Of a stretch of 64,000 nucleotides of DNA, positions 48,089-55,383 are shown in pieces. Position numbers and translations under genes: made by a program. Under the pieces are notes generated by a model. The model saw only the letters and a list, made by a program, of their open reading frames with translations, did no database searches and was not told the DNA's origin. How positions within the stretch are numbered: the stretch's first letter is position 1; each line of letters starts with the position of its first letter. The stretch comes from Massilia sp. NR 4-1 (lineage in GTDB: Bacteria; Pseudomonadota; Gammaproteobacteria; Burkholderiales; Burkholderiaceae_D), in NCBI RefSeq assembly GCF_001191005.1, contig NZ_CP012201.1, forward strand, positions 372,001 to 436,000, in the 5' to 3' direction.

Positions 48089-48164
48089 GCGGGAGTAGCT
48101 CAGTTGGTAGAGCGCAACCTTGCCAAGGTTGAGGTCGAGAGTTCGAGACTCTTCTCCCGCTCCA
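48089..48164 (+). tRNA. tRNA-Gly (GCC), copy 4
   Basis: Identical to the other three copies. The spacer from copy 3 is only 23 nt, so these are processed from one precursor. Confidence 0.98.
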
Positions 48165-48212
48165 GAATTCAGAGAATGGGCGCAACGCTGTGCGCTGTTC
48201 TTCCAGCCTTAT

Positions 48213-48286
48213 GGCGGGGTAGCAAAATGGTTATGCAGCGGCCTGCAAAGCCGTCTACGCCGGTTCGATTCCGGCCCTCGCCTCCA
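48213..48286 (+). tRNA. tRNA-Cys (GCA)
   Basis: A 74-nt cloverleaf: acceptor GGCGGGG pairs with the CCCTCGCC region, anticodon GCA at 48245-48247, T-arm GGTTCGATTCC and an encoded CCA. The last 48 nt and the next 5 nt are duplicated exactly at 50324-50376, marking it as an integration site. Confidence 0.97.
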
Positions 48287-48291
48287 AACAA
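48239..48291 (+). repeat. 53-bp direct repeat, left copy (attachment-site candidate)
   Basis: The 3' part of tRNA-Cys plus AAACAA is exactly repeated at 50324-50376. An exact repeat of a tRNA 3' end is the signature left by tRNA-targeting integrases. No integrase gene remains between the copies. Confidence 0.85.
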
Positions 48292-48312
48292 ATCAAGCAC
48301 TTAGCTTGCAAG

Positions 48313-48337
48313 AAGCCGGGAACTTCCCGGCTTTTTT
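48313..48337 (+). terminator. Terminator after tRNA-Cys
   Basis: AAGCCGGGAA (48313-48322) pairs with TTCCCGGCTT (48324-48333) and is followed by a T-run to 48337. Confidence 0.85.
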
Positions 48338-48363
48338 GCGTTCAAAACCGCTCAATATCGCTG

Positions 48364-49250
48364 ACTGCTACCCCGTTTGGGTATCCTCTTGGCTTGCTAT
48401 GCCGCGTTTTTGACGTGTCGCGTAGCGGCTTCTACGCAGCGTTGGAGCGTCAGCCATCGCAGCGTGCGCAGGACGATGAGCGATTGAAGGTCGCGATCAA
48501 GGCCGCTCACATACAGACGCGCGAGACCTACGGTCCCTTGCGCCTGCAGCCGGAACTGGTTTCGCAAGGGTTCAATGCTGGACGTGACCGGATCGTACGC
48601 CTGTGGCGGGAGCTGGGCCTGCGCTGCAAGCAAAAACGGAAGTTCAAAGCCACGACGAATTCGAATCACGCGTTCCCAGTGGCGCCGAACCTGCTGGAGC
48701 AGCGCTTTACGCCAGTACGGCCAAACGAAGCCTGGGTCAGTGACATCACCTACGTCCCGACGGAACAAGGATGGCTCTACCTGGCGGGCATTAAGGACGT
48801 CTTCACCTGTGAAATGGTGGGCTACGCGACGGGCGCCCGAATGACGCAGGAATTGACGGCGCAGGCGCTGTGGCGGGCGGTGCGCAGCAAACGGCCTGCG
48901 CAAGGCTTGATTCTGCACTCGGATCGCGGCAGTCAATACTGTGCCGACGACTACCGCGCCCTCGTCGCGCAGTTCGGCATGAGGGCATCCATGTCGCGCA
49001 AGGGGAACTGTTACGATAACGCCCCCATGGAGAGCTTCTGGGGCAGCTTGAAGAACGAGATGATTCATCATCAGAAGTACGCTACACGGGCTAACGCGGA
49101 ATCAGCAATCAAGGAGTACATCGAGATTTTCTACAACCGCCAACGGCGTCACTCGCGCCTTGGCTACGTCTCCCCAGCATCGTTTGCACAGAGCTTTAGA
49201 AAACAGGCGCTGGCTGCTTGAAACGGACGTGTCCATTATTGACAGTACAC
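48364..49250 (+). mobile_element. Left-truncated IS3-family insertion sequence
   Basis: Contains a nearly complete OrfB transposase but no OrfA and no left inverted repeat: coding similarity begins about 48376, some 40 nt after the tRNA-Cys terminator. The right end is probably the sequence GTGTCCATTATTGACAG (49229-49245), which resembles IS3-family inverted repeats. Exact borders are inferred. Confidence 0.75.
48394..49221 (+). pseudogene. IS3-family transposase OrfB, separated from its OrfA
   Basis: The 275-residue product has the integrase core with the DDE triad: D in WVSDITYVP, D in LHSDRGSQY and E in MESFWGSLKNE. N-terminal SRSGFYAALER and C-terminal YNRQRRHSRLGYVSPASF are typical OrfB parts. 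The frame is open to about 48364 but lacks the usual start region, and OrfA, which is needed to make the OrfAB fusion transposase by frameshifting, is gone. The element is therefore probably inactive. The start is given as the first TTG; real translation is doubtful. Confidence 0.88.
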
Positions 49251-49384
49251 CTCAGTCGTCGGCTCCCCACCGGCATTCCCACATATGGAACCTGTAGCCA
49301 AGTGGCGTCACTCATCAGAACATTTTTCAATCAATCCGACATGGTTTTGACTGATTTCCCGTCACGCTCGCTAAAGGTAAAAAT

Positions 49385-50089
49385 ATGTTTCCAAGTCCCG
49401 TACGCAGTTCTGTCCCACTCTCTCATGTTACGGCTTCCTCCGTGCAAGGCGAATCGACCGCTTCGTCTCATGTAGCTCCAAATGAAGACAGCTCCAAACG
49501 CGACAGATCGTCATCGCTTTCTCCGCCGTCGTCCCCGAGGGTGGGCGCGATGCAGCAACAGTTATTAAATACGCTGACGAAAAAACAAAAAATGGATGGC
49601 CCCAATCATCCGGAAGATCTTTCGAAAGAAAAATGGGACGAGATGAAAGGAGAAATCAATCCCGAGTTAAGGCAAAAGGTAGATGACATGTTTGAGGACA
49701 GCTATAGCACAATTCAGATGCACACGTCATCAAAAGATGGAAAACAAACCTTCCTCTTGAAGGATGGCTCAGAGCGGTACAATATCGAAAACAACGCCAC
49801 TTGGCATGTTCCGGATAACTATGACTACAAAGTCAGCAAAACATGGGGAACGGGAAAGGATGGCCAAAAATTCGAATCAATCGATAAATTCAACTCCGGT
49901 AGATCCACATCCTCGCTCGACGCAGAGAGGCTCGCTAGCGCAACTGAGGGAATAGAAAATGGCAACCTGCTGGATCCAATCAAAGTCAAGAAAAATTCCG
50001 ACGGAACGTTTGGTATTCAGGATGGGAATCACAGATTGCAAGCTGCCAAAAACCTTGGTTTAGAAAAAATTCCCTACCAGGAGGTGTAG
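49385..50089 (+). CDS. Unrecognised island protein with Ser-rich N-terminus and ParB-like C-terminus
   Basis: A 234-residue protein with no family I can name. Residues 1-55 are rich in Ser and Pro (SSKRDRSSSLSPPSSPR) and look disordered. About 60-200 is charged and helical/mixed. The last ~35 residues, with LLDPIKVKK, then GIQDGNHRLQAAKNLGLEKI and PYQEV, resemble the ParB/Srx-type core motif (GxxRxxAAxxLG...IP). Composition is clearly AT-richer than flanking genes. A ribosome site AAAGGT precedes the ATG by 6 nt. A secreted effector or a toxin-type nuclease is possible, but no secretion signal, chaperone or immunity gene is evident. It lies inside the tRNA-Cys island. Confidence 0.7.
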   Translation: MFPSPVRSSVPLSHVTASSVQGESTASSHVAPNEDSSKRDRSSSLSPPSSPRVGAMQQQLLNTLTKKQKMDGPNHPEDLSKEKWDEMKGEINPELRQKVDDMFEDSYSTIQMHTSSKDGKQTFLLKDGSERYNIENNATWHVPDNYDYKVSKTWGTGKDGQKFESIDKFNSGRSTSSLDAERLASATEGIENGNLLDPIKVKKNSDGTFGIQDGNHRLQAAKNLGLEKIPYQEV

Positions 50090-50323
50090 TAATGAGGAGT
50101 CGTCTTCGCAGTTGGAAATGCGGCTAACCCAGCCCAGAAGTATGGGAGGCTCCAATCTGAGAGAATGGAGCCATGTGATCCAGTTGGATTTGAATACACA
50201 CCAGTAACGGGGCAGTAGACTAAGTAAGGAAGTGGTAGGCGATGCTGTGCTGGCGCCGGGTTTGGTCGTAAGGTAGCGAACGCGGTAGCAAGTCTCTAAG
50301 CCTTTGATTCTAAAAGGGGGCGA
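50090..50323. other. Gene-free right part of the island
   Basis: Together with the repeat and terminator that follow, this is a 415-nt gene-free stretch ending at the gene at 50505. It has no convincing reading frame with a ribosome site, no inverted repeats of note and no recognisable RNA. It is probably degraded island DNA. Confidence 0.4.
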
Positions 50324-50376
50324 CGGCCTGCAAAGCCGTCTACGCCGGTTCGATTCCGGCCCTCGCCTCCAAACAA
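50324..50376 (+). repeat. 53-bp direct repeat, right copy (displaced tRNA-Cys 3' end)
   Basis: Exact copy of 48239-48291. It lacks the 5' half of the tRNA, so it cannot form a tRNA. Confidence 0.85.
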
Positions 50377-50391
50377 GTAAGCATGCTTTCA

Positions 50392-50418
50392 AAAACGCCG
50401 GGAACTTCCCGGCGTTTT
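50392..50418 (+). terminator. Terminator at the right border of the island
   Basis: AAAACGCCGGGAA (50392-50404) pairs perfectly with TTCCCGGCGTTTT (50406-50418). It is similar to the hairpin after the intact tRNA-Cys, and probably the original tRNA-Cys terminator. Confidence 0.8.
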
Positions 50419-50504
50419 GCGTTACAGATTGCCAGATGTGCGGGTTATTCGCGATACTTGAGTTAAGCCTGTCCGAAGATGATGGTGGAGTAGGGGAGAA
50501 TTCC

Positions 50505-50945
50505 ATGATTTCAGAACGGCGGCTTGCCTATGCCAGCCTTATTCCGGGGATATTATTGTCCGCCGCGTTATCGCGCAAGGACGAATACTTTGCCGCCAAT
50601 TTCTTCTTTTTCCTTCTGCCCCAGCTGGCTGTGATTGCCGGTGTTTGCCTGATCAGGCCGCGGCCGGGGATTGTGGCAGGCTGTGCGCTCGTACTTTTCG
50701 CATATCTCGGAATATACGCGGCGTGGTTGTTCAGCCGCCCGCATCCTGAATCTATGGCGTGGCTGGGTTATGTATTTTCCGTGCCCGGCGCATTGGTGGG
50801 TGCCATCTCCTACGGCTTGTGGTCGGTTCGCAGGCAAGCCCCCTCCATCTCCCGCACCGTCGCCTATTCTGCCGCCGCCGTATTGGCCGGGTTGGCAGTT
50901 TTTCAAGGAGCGCTTTGCAGCACCCTGATGTATTGCCGCTTATGA
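50505..50945 (+). CDS. Small four-helix membrane protein of unknown function
   Basis: Not recognised. The ATG at 50505 has a good ribosome site (GGGGAGAA). The 146-residue product has about four hydrophobic segments (about 8-22, 30-50, 55-75 and 85-105, with a further one near 120-140) and few charged residues. No cysteine pair or signature motif. It lies just outside the right border of the island and is followed by the DUF6622-like gene after 132 nt, so it belongs to the native chromosome. Confidence 0.65.
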   Translation: MISERRLAYASLIPGILLSAALSRKDEYFAANFFFFLLPQLAVIAGVCLIRPRPGIVAGCALVLFAYLGIYAAWLFSRPHPESMAWLGYVFSVPGALVGAISYGLWSVRRQAPSISRTVAYSAAAVLAGLAVFQGALCSTLMYCRL

Positions 50946-51077
50946 GGCGCCGGCTCAGACTCTGATTTTCCCCTGTTTTACTCCGTCCTGGCCCGGTTTC
51001 GTCGCAAAGCGGTCGCCGGGCCGGGGGCACTCCTGCATAGTTCAGCCATCGACACGCAACTATAAGGAGTAAATGCT

Positions 51078-51581
51078 ATGCTGCAGCAAACCCTGAGCCA
51101 CACCCCGTTCTATGTCTGGGCTATCCTGAGTTTCCTGCTGTATCGCGGTGTGGCGGCCAGCAAGGACCGCGTACTGAGCTACCGCAGCGCCTTCATCATC
51201 CCTTGCGTAATGCTGGTACTGAGTTGGCAGAGCGTGGCACGTGGCTTTGGCCTGGAGTCGCCGTCCGGTGTGGCCTGGTGCGGCGGCGTGTTGATCGGAG
51301 CAGCCCTGGCCTGGGTGCGCTGCGCTCAGGTGATTGTAGACCGGGCGGCGGGAACGGTAATGCAGCGTGGCAGCTGGATGCCGCTGACCCTGATGATGGC
51401 CATCTTCTGCAGCAAATACGCGGTGGCGGTGGCCTTGGCCATGCAGCCGGCCCTGAGCGGCAATCTGCGCTTCGCACTGCCGGTCTGCCTGGGTTTCGGC
51501 TTGTTCAGCGGCGTGTTCCTGGGCCGTCTGCTGCGCACCGTCGTCGCCTGGAATGCAGGCCGCAGCGCTGCCATCGCATAA
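51078..51581 (+). CDS. DUF6622-like inner-membrane protein
   Basis: The 167-residue protein has four or five hydrophobic helices, with the N-terminal TPFYVWAILSFLLYRGVAASKDR (named here as FYVWAILSFLLYRG and AASKDR), followed by helices near 35-55, 60-80, 100-120 and 130-150. This matches DUF6622-type membrane proteins of Oxalobacteraceae. Function is unknown. A ribosome site AAGGAG precedes the ATG. Confidence 0.65.
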   Translation: MLQQTLSHTPFYVWAILSFLLYRGVAASKDRVLSYRSAFIIPCVMLVLSWQSVARGFGLESPSGVAWCGGVLIGAALAWVRCAQVIVDRAAGTVMQRGSWMPLTLMMAIFCSKYAVAVALAMQPALSGNLRFALPVCLGFGLFSGVFLGRLLRTVVAWNAGRSAAIA

Positions 51582-51609
51582 AAGTACGCGGGCTTGGTTT
51601 GTTTCGGAT

Positions 51610-51639
51610 TTGCCAGGCCTTTGCTTGACAGTGTAATAT
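51610..51639 (+). promoter_or_regulatory. Promoter of the cobalamin operon
   Basis: TTGCCA (51610-51615) and TAATAT (51634-51639) are 18 nt apart. The predicted start of transcription lies just before the riboswitch aptamer. Confidence 0.55.
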
Positions 51640-51644
51640 GATTG

Positions 51645-51955
51645 CTTGGGTGCGCTTATTCCAGATCTGGGATGGCGTTAAACGGGAAACCGGTGACTCC
51701 GCCAAAAGCGGCCATTCCGGTGCAGCCCCCGCTGCTGTAAGCCTGACGAATCCTCCAACATGCCACTGCAGTTCAGCGGGAAGGCGGGGAAACGGATGAC
51801 GGCGAGCCAGAATACCGGCCCTGATTTGTCAGCACCATTCCCCGGGGTGACGGGAGCAGCTGTCGACCGACTTCTGCATCCGCATCTCCAGCCCGCGTCG
51901 ACCGTCCATTCCATCTCCCCCTTTGGTGTGCCGCTTAATTCTGCGACGGGAGATT
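51645..51955 (+). promoter_or_regulatory. Cobalamin riboswitch with Shine-Dalgarno sequestering platform
   Basis: The aptamer (about 51645-51825) has the class signatures: GGGAAACCGGTG (51700-51711), the conserved GCTGCTGTAAGCC region (about 51731-51743) and the B12 box GAGCCAGAATACCGGCC (51804-51820). The downstream ATCTCCC (51913-51919) is exactly complementary to GGGAGAT (51948-51954), which contains the cbiM Shine-Dalgarno sequence. CCGTC (51902-51906) can also pair with GACGG (51945-51949). This points to translational repression of the operon when adenosylcobalamin is bound. Confidence 0.9.
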
Positions 51956-51959
51956 CTGG

Positions 51960-52640
51960 ATGCACATCATGGAAGGTTTTTTGCCGCCGGCGCATGCGCT
52001 GGGCTGGGCTGCCGCTTCCTTACCCTTTATGGCTTGGGGCCTGCACAGCGTGGGTCAGAGCCTGCGCGCGCATCCCGAGCGGCGCATGCTGCTGGGCGTG
52101 GCCGCCGCCTTTGCCTTCCTCCTGTCCGCCTTGAAGCTGCCGTCGGTGACGGGCAGCTGTTCGCATCCCACCGGCGTCGGCCTGGGCGCGCTGCTGTTCG
52201 GTCCCGCCGCCATGGTGCCGGTGGGCTTTGTCGTGCTGCTGTTCCAGGCGCTGCTGCTTGCCCACGGCGGTTTGACCACCCTCGGCGCCAATGTGTTTTC
52301 GATGGCGATTGTCGGTCCCTTCGTGTCATACGGCGTGTTCCGCGCACTGGCCGCGTTCGGCCTGTCGCGTTCCGTGGCCGTGTTCCTGGCGGCCTGCCTG
52401 GGCGATCTGGCGACCTATGTGACCACCTCTTTGCAGCTGGCCTGGGCTTTCCCCGATCCGGTTGGCGGCATCCAGGTTTCCTTCGCCAAGTTTGCCGGCA
52501 TCTTTGCGCTGACCCAGGTGCCGATCGCCATCAGCGAGGGTCTGCTGACGGTGCTGGTGGTGAATGCCATGGCGCGCTTTAACGAACATGAGCTGCGCGC
52601 CTTGCCGGTGATGGCGCTGCGCAAAGGGGAGGGCGCATGA
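51960..52640 (+). CDS. cbiM: Cobalt ECF transporter substrate-binding component CbiM
   Basis: CbiM is the metal-binding membrane protein of the CbiMNQO cobalt importer. The 226-residue protein keeps the N-terminal MHIMEGFLP, whose histidine at position 2 coordinates cobalt, and about seven transmembrane helices, including PSVTGSCSHPTGVGLG (about 61-76) that completes the metal site. It is the first gene after the cobalamin riboswitch and overlaps cbiN by 4 nt. Confidence 0.96.
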   Translation: MHIMEGFLPPAHALGWAAASLPFMAWGLHSVGQSLRAHPERRMLLGVAAAFAFLLSALKLPSVTGSCSHPTGVGLGALLFGPAAMVPVGFVVLLFQALLLAHGGLTTLGANVFSMAIVGPFVSYGVFRALAAFGLSRSVAVFLAACLGDLATYVTTSLQLAWAFPDPVGGIQVSFAKFAGIFALTQVPIAISEGLLTVLVVNAMARFNEHELRALPVMALRKGEGA

Positions 52641-52999
52641 AGGCGCGTACCTGGATGATCTGGGCCGCCATCGTGCTGCTGACCGTACTTCCCCTGTGGC
52701 TGGTCAGCGCGCCGCCGGCGGAGCCGGGCGCAGAGGCGCCCTCCGTTTTCGGCGGCGCCGACGAGCGCGCGCAGCAGGCTATCGGCAGTATCGCGCCGGA
52801 TTACAAGCCCTGGTTCTCTCCCGTGGTTGAACCGGCCAGCGGCGAGATCGCTTCGCTGCTGTTCGCCCTGCAGGCGGCACTCGGCGCCGGCGTGATCGGG
52901 TTCTGGCTCGGCATGTCGGTGACGCGCGAACGCGCGCGCCGCGCCGCGGCGCAGAACCAGCCACCGGCCGCCCAGCATCAGGATCGCCGTGCTGATTGA
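52637..52999 (+). CDS. cbiN: Cobalt transport accessory protein CbiN
   Basis: CbiN is the small auxiliary subunit that helps CbiM take up cobalt. The 120-residue protein has two transmembrane helices (about 6-25 and 70-92) bracketing a periplasmic loop with APDYKPWFSPVVEP (about 53-66), the family motif. The C-terminal end is basic and polar. It overlaps cbiM by 4 nt and cbiQ by 11 nt. Confidence 0.92.
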   Translation: MKARTWMIWAAIVLLTVLPLWLVSAPPAEPGAEAPSVFGGADERAQQAIGSIAPDYKPWFSPVVEPASGEIASLLFALQAALGAGVIGFWLGMSVTRERARRAAAQNQPPAAQHQDRRAD

Positions 53000-53723
53000 G
53001 ACGGCGGCCTACGCCAGCCGCTGGCGTGGTGTAGCGCCGGCGGCCAAGGCGCTGTTTGCATTGGCCGGCATTCTTGCGGCCTGGCTGGCGCAAAGCCCCG
53101 CCGTGCTGGCCACTCTGGCCGCCTTGCTGGCGCTGGCCGCGCTGCTGGGCGCGCGCGTGCCGCCGCGTACCTATCTGGCGCTGGCCCTGCCGCCGCTGGG
53201 CTTCCTTCTGCTGTCCTGCCTGACCATGCTGGTCGGCCCCGGCCCGGATGGCGCCTGGCATTGGAGCAGTGCCTTGCTGGGCATGGTCGAGCGTACCGCC
53301 TTGCGTTCGCTGGCCATGCTGGCGGCCTTGCTTGGCCTGGTGCTGACCACGCCCTTGCCGGATCTTTTGACCTTGCTGCGCCGCCTGCGCGTGCCGGAAC
53401 TGCTGCTCGATCTGATGGTGCTGAGCTACCGCATGCTGTTCGTGCTGCGCCAAGCCTGGGACGAAGGCGTCACGGCGCAGAGCGCGCGTCTCGGCTATCG
53501 CGGCTGGCGCCATGCGTGGCGTTCGCTGGGACTGCTGGCGGGCCAGATGGCGGTGCAGGTATGGCAGCGCGCGGCGGCCCTGCAAATGGCGGCCGACGCG
53601 CGCGGTTATCAAGGCACGCTGCGCTTCCTGCCGGCCGTGTATCCACAGGCGCGCCGGCACACCGCATGGGCTATGCTGGCTGGCGGACTGTTGCTGATCA
53701 TGGCGGCGGGGGACCGCTGGTGA
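52989..53723 (+). CDS. cbiQ: Cobalt ECF transporter T component CbiQ
   Basis: CbiQ is the transmembrane coupling protein between CbiM and the ATPase. The 244-residue protein has several hydrophobic helices and the cytoplasmic coupling motif RAAALQMAADARGY near residue 195, an A-R-G signature of EcfT proteins. The start is a GTG at 52989, giving overlap with cbiN. Confidence 0.92.
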   Translation: MLIETAAYASRWRGVAPAAKALFALAGILAAWLAQSPAVLATLAALLALAALLGARVPPRTYLALALPPLGFLLLSCLTMLVGPGPDGAWHWSSALLGMVERTALRSLAMLAALLGLVLTTPLPDLLTLLRRLRVPELLLDLMVLSYRMLFVLRQAWDEGVTAQSARLGYRGWRHAWRSLGLLAGQMAVQVWQRAAALQMAADARGYQGTLRFLPAVYPQARRHTAWAMLAGGLLLIMAAGDRW

Positions 53724-54583
53724 GCGCTGTACTGGAATTACTGGCCGTCGATCATGTGTACCCGGACGGCAGCGCCGGCCTGCGCGACTGCAGCCTGACG
53801 CTGGGCCGCGGCCGCCGCCACGCGCTGCTGGGTGCCAACGGCGCGGGCAAGACCACGGTGCTGCAGCACCTGAACGGCTTGCTGCGGCCGACTGCTGGTC
53901 AGCTGCGCCTGGATGGCCAGGCTTTCGACTATGGCCGCGCCGGGCTGGTGGAGCTGCGCCGCCGCGTCGGCCTGGTGTTCCAGAATCCCGAGCGCCAATT
54001 ATTCTCGGCCCAGGTGGAGGAGGACGTGTCCTTTGGACCGCTGAATCTCGGCCTGGACGACGCCACCGTGCGCGAACGCGTGGCCGCCGCCCTCGATGCC
54101 GTCGGCCTGCGCGGCCATGCGCGGCGCGCGGTGCACCACCTGAGCTTTGGCCAGAAGAAGCGCGTCTGCATCGCCGGCGTGCTGGCGATGGAGCCGGAGG
54201 TGCTGCTGCTCGACGAACCGATGGCCGGACTGGATGCGCCGATGCAGGCCGAATTGGCCGCGCTGCTGGACCGCCTGGCGGCGCGCGGCGTCACGGTGCT
54301 GCTGTCCACGCACGATGTCGATTTCGCCTTCCGTTGGGCCGATGATATCCATGTGATGGCGGCGGGCCGCTGCATCGCTTCCGGCCCGGCAGCGCAATTG
54401 GCGACCCAGACCGAGGCGCTGCGCGCGGCAGGGCAGCATCCGCCGCTGGCGTTGACCCTGCATGCCGAGCTGGTGAAGCGCGGCGTGCTGCCGCCAGGAC
54501 CGGCGCCGCGCAGCACTGACTTATTGCTGGAAGCGCTGCGCGCGCTGCCAGTGCTTGAATACCCAGGAGAGATAAACGTATGA
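53720..54583 (+). CDS. cbiO: Cobalt ECF transporter ATPase CbiO
   Basis: CbiO powers the cobalt importer. The 287-residue ABC ATPase has Walker A GANGAGKTT (about 38-46), Q-loop FQNPERQLFS (about 90-99), signature LSFGQKKR (about 141-148), Walker B VLLLDEP (about 162-168) and the switch histidine STHDVDFAF (about 197). The GTG at 53720 overlaps the cbiQ stop (GTGA). The frame is open much further upstream inside cbiQ, but that region is only overlap. It ends 4 nt into cobM. Confidence 0.95.
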   Translation: MSAVLELLAVDHVYPDGSAGLRDCSLTLGRGRRHALLGANGAGKTTVLQHLNGLLRPTAGQLRLDGQAFDYGRAGLVELRRRVGLVFQNPERQLFSAQVEEDVSFGPLNLGLDDATVRERVAAALDAVGLRGHARRAVHHLSFGQKKRVCIAGVLAMEPEVLLLDEPMAGLDAPMQAELAALLDRLAARGVTVLLSTHDVDFAFRWADDIHVMAAGRCIASGPAAQLATQTEALRAAGQHPPLALTLHAELVKRGVLPPGPAPRSTDLLLEALRALPVLEYPGEINV

Positions 54584-55383
54584 CATCCAACCCAGGCGCC
54601 ACGCCGCTCGGCAAGGTCTGGTTCGTGGGCGCAGGCCCAGGCGACCCGGAACTGATCACCGTCAAGGGCCAGAAGCTGCTGTCGCAAGCGGGCGCGGTGC
54701 TGTTCGCCGGCTCGCTGGTGGACCGTGCCGCCACGCTGTACGCGCCGGCCGGCTGCGAAATCCGCGATTCCAAGGATATGACGCTGGAAGAAATGACCGA
54801 GTGGCTGATCGAACAGGCAAGTAAGCACGCCATCGTGGTGCGCCTGCAGACCGGCGATCCCGGCCTGTATGGCGCGCTGATCGAAATGGCGCGCCCGCTG
54901 GTGGCCGCCGGTATCGAATGGGCCGTGGTGCCGGGCGTGTCCTCGGCCATGGCCTCGATGGCGGCGGCGGGCGAGTCGATGACGCTGCCCGAAGTCACCC
55001 AAAGCGTGATCTTCACCCGCGTCGAAGGCCGCACGCCGATGCCCGAGGGCGAGGATCTGGCCAGCCTGGCGGCGCACCGCACCACGCTGTGCATCTTCCT
55101 CTCGATCACGCTGATGTACAAGGTGGAAGCCGCGCTGCGCTCAGCAGGCTGGCCGGAAGACGCGCCCATGCTGGTGGTGCATAAAGCCAGCTGGCCGGGC
55201 GAGGAACGCATCCTGCGCGGCACCCTGGCCGACATCAAGCAGCGCTGCCGCGAGGCCGGCGTCGCCAGCCAGGCCATGATCGTCGCCAGCCCCACGCTGG
55301 GCGCGCTGCACTGGGAAACCCTGGCGCGCTCCAAACTCTACGACCCCACATTCACCCACCGTTTCAGAAAGGCCAGCGCATGA
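54580..55383 (+). CDS. cobM: Precorrin-4 C11-methyltransferase
   Basis: CobM/CbiF methylates C11 of the corrin precursor with SAM. The 267-residue tetrapyrrole methylase has the N-terminal VWFVGAGPGDPELITVKG (about 13-30), RLQTGDPGLYGAL (about 88-100) and a PGVSSAMA loop (about 121-128), all conserved in CobM. ATGA overlaps couple it to cbiO before it and cbiX after it. Confidence 0.95.
   Translation: MTSNPGATPLGKVWFVGAGPGDPELITVKGQKLLSQAGAVLFAGSLVDRAATLYAPAGCEIRDSKDMTLEEMTEWLIEQASKHAIVVRLQTGDPGLYGALIEMARPLVAAGIEWAVVPGVSSAMASMAAAGESMTLPEVTQSVIFTRVEGRTPMPEGEDLASLAAHRTTLCIFLSITLMYKVEAALRSAGWPEDAPMLVVHKASWPGEERILRGTLADIKQRCREAGVASQAMIVASPTLGALHWETLARSKLYDPTFTHRFRKASA

Larger units (their letters stand above)
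48239..50376. mobile_element. Remnant genomic island at tRNA-Cys
   Basis: About 2.1 kb bounded by 53-bp direct repeats of the tRNA-Cys 3' end. It contains a left-truncated IS3-family element and one AT-richer, unrecognised gene with a ParB-like C-terminus. Base composition in the right half is visibly lower in GC than in flanking genes. Both borders are followed by similar terminator hairpins (48313-48337 and 50392-50418). The integrase is missing, so the element is decayed and immobile by its own means. Confidence 0.75.

Noticed and set aside
47725..48164. Regularly spaced near-identical repeats that could look like a CRISPR array
   Set aside because: Each repeat is a complete tRNA-Gly with CCA; spacers are of unequal length and there are no cas genes.
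48104..48413. Short open frames across the tRNA-Gly/tRNA-Cys genes
   Set aside because: They read through tRNA genes in both directions and have no coding features.
48292..50376. tRNA-Leu gene expected after tRNA-Cys by analogy with E. coli glyW-cysT-leuZ
   Set aside because: No tRNA-Leu cloverleaf is seen before or after the island in this window.
49385..50945. Toxin-immunity pair formed by the ParB-like gene and the membrane protein at 50505
   Set aside because: They are separated by the right att-like repeat and a terminator, so the membrane protein is outside the island and probably unrelated.
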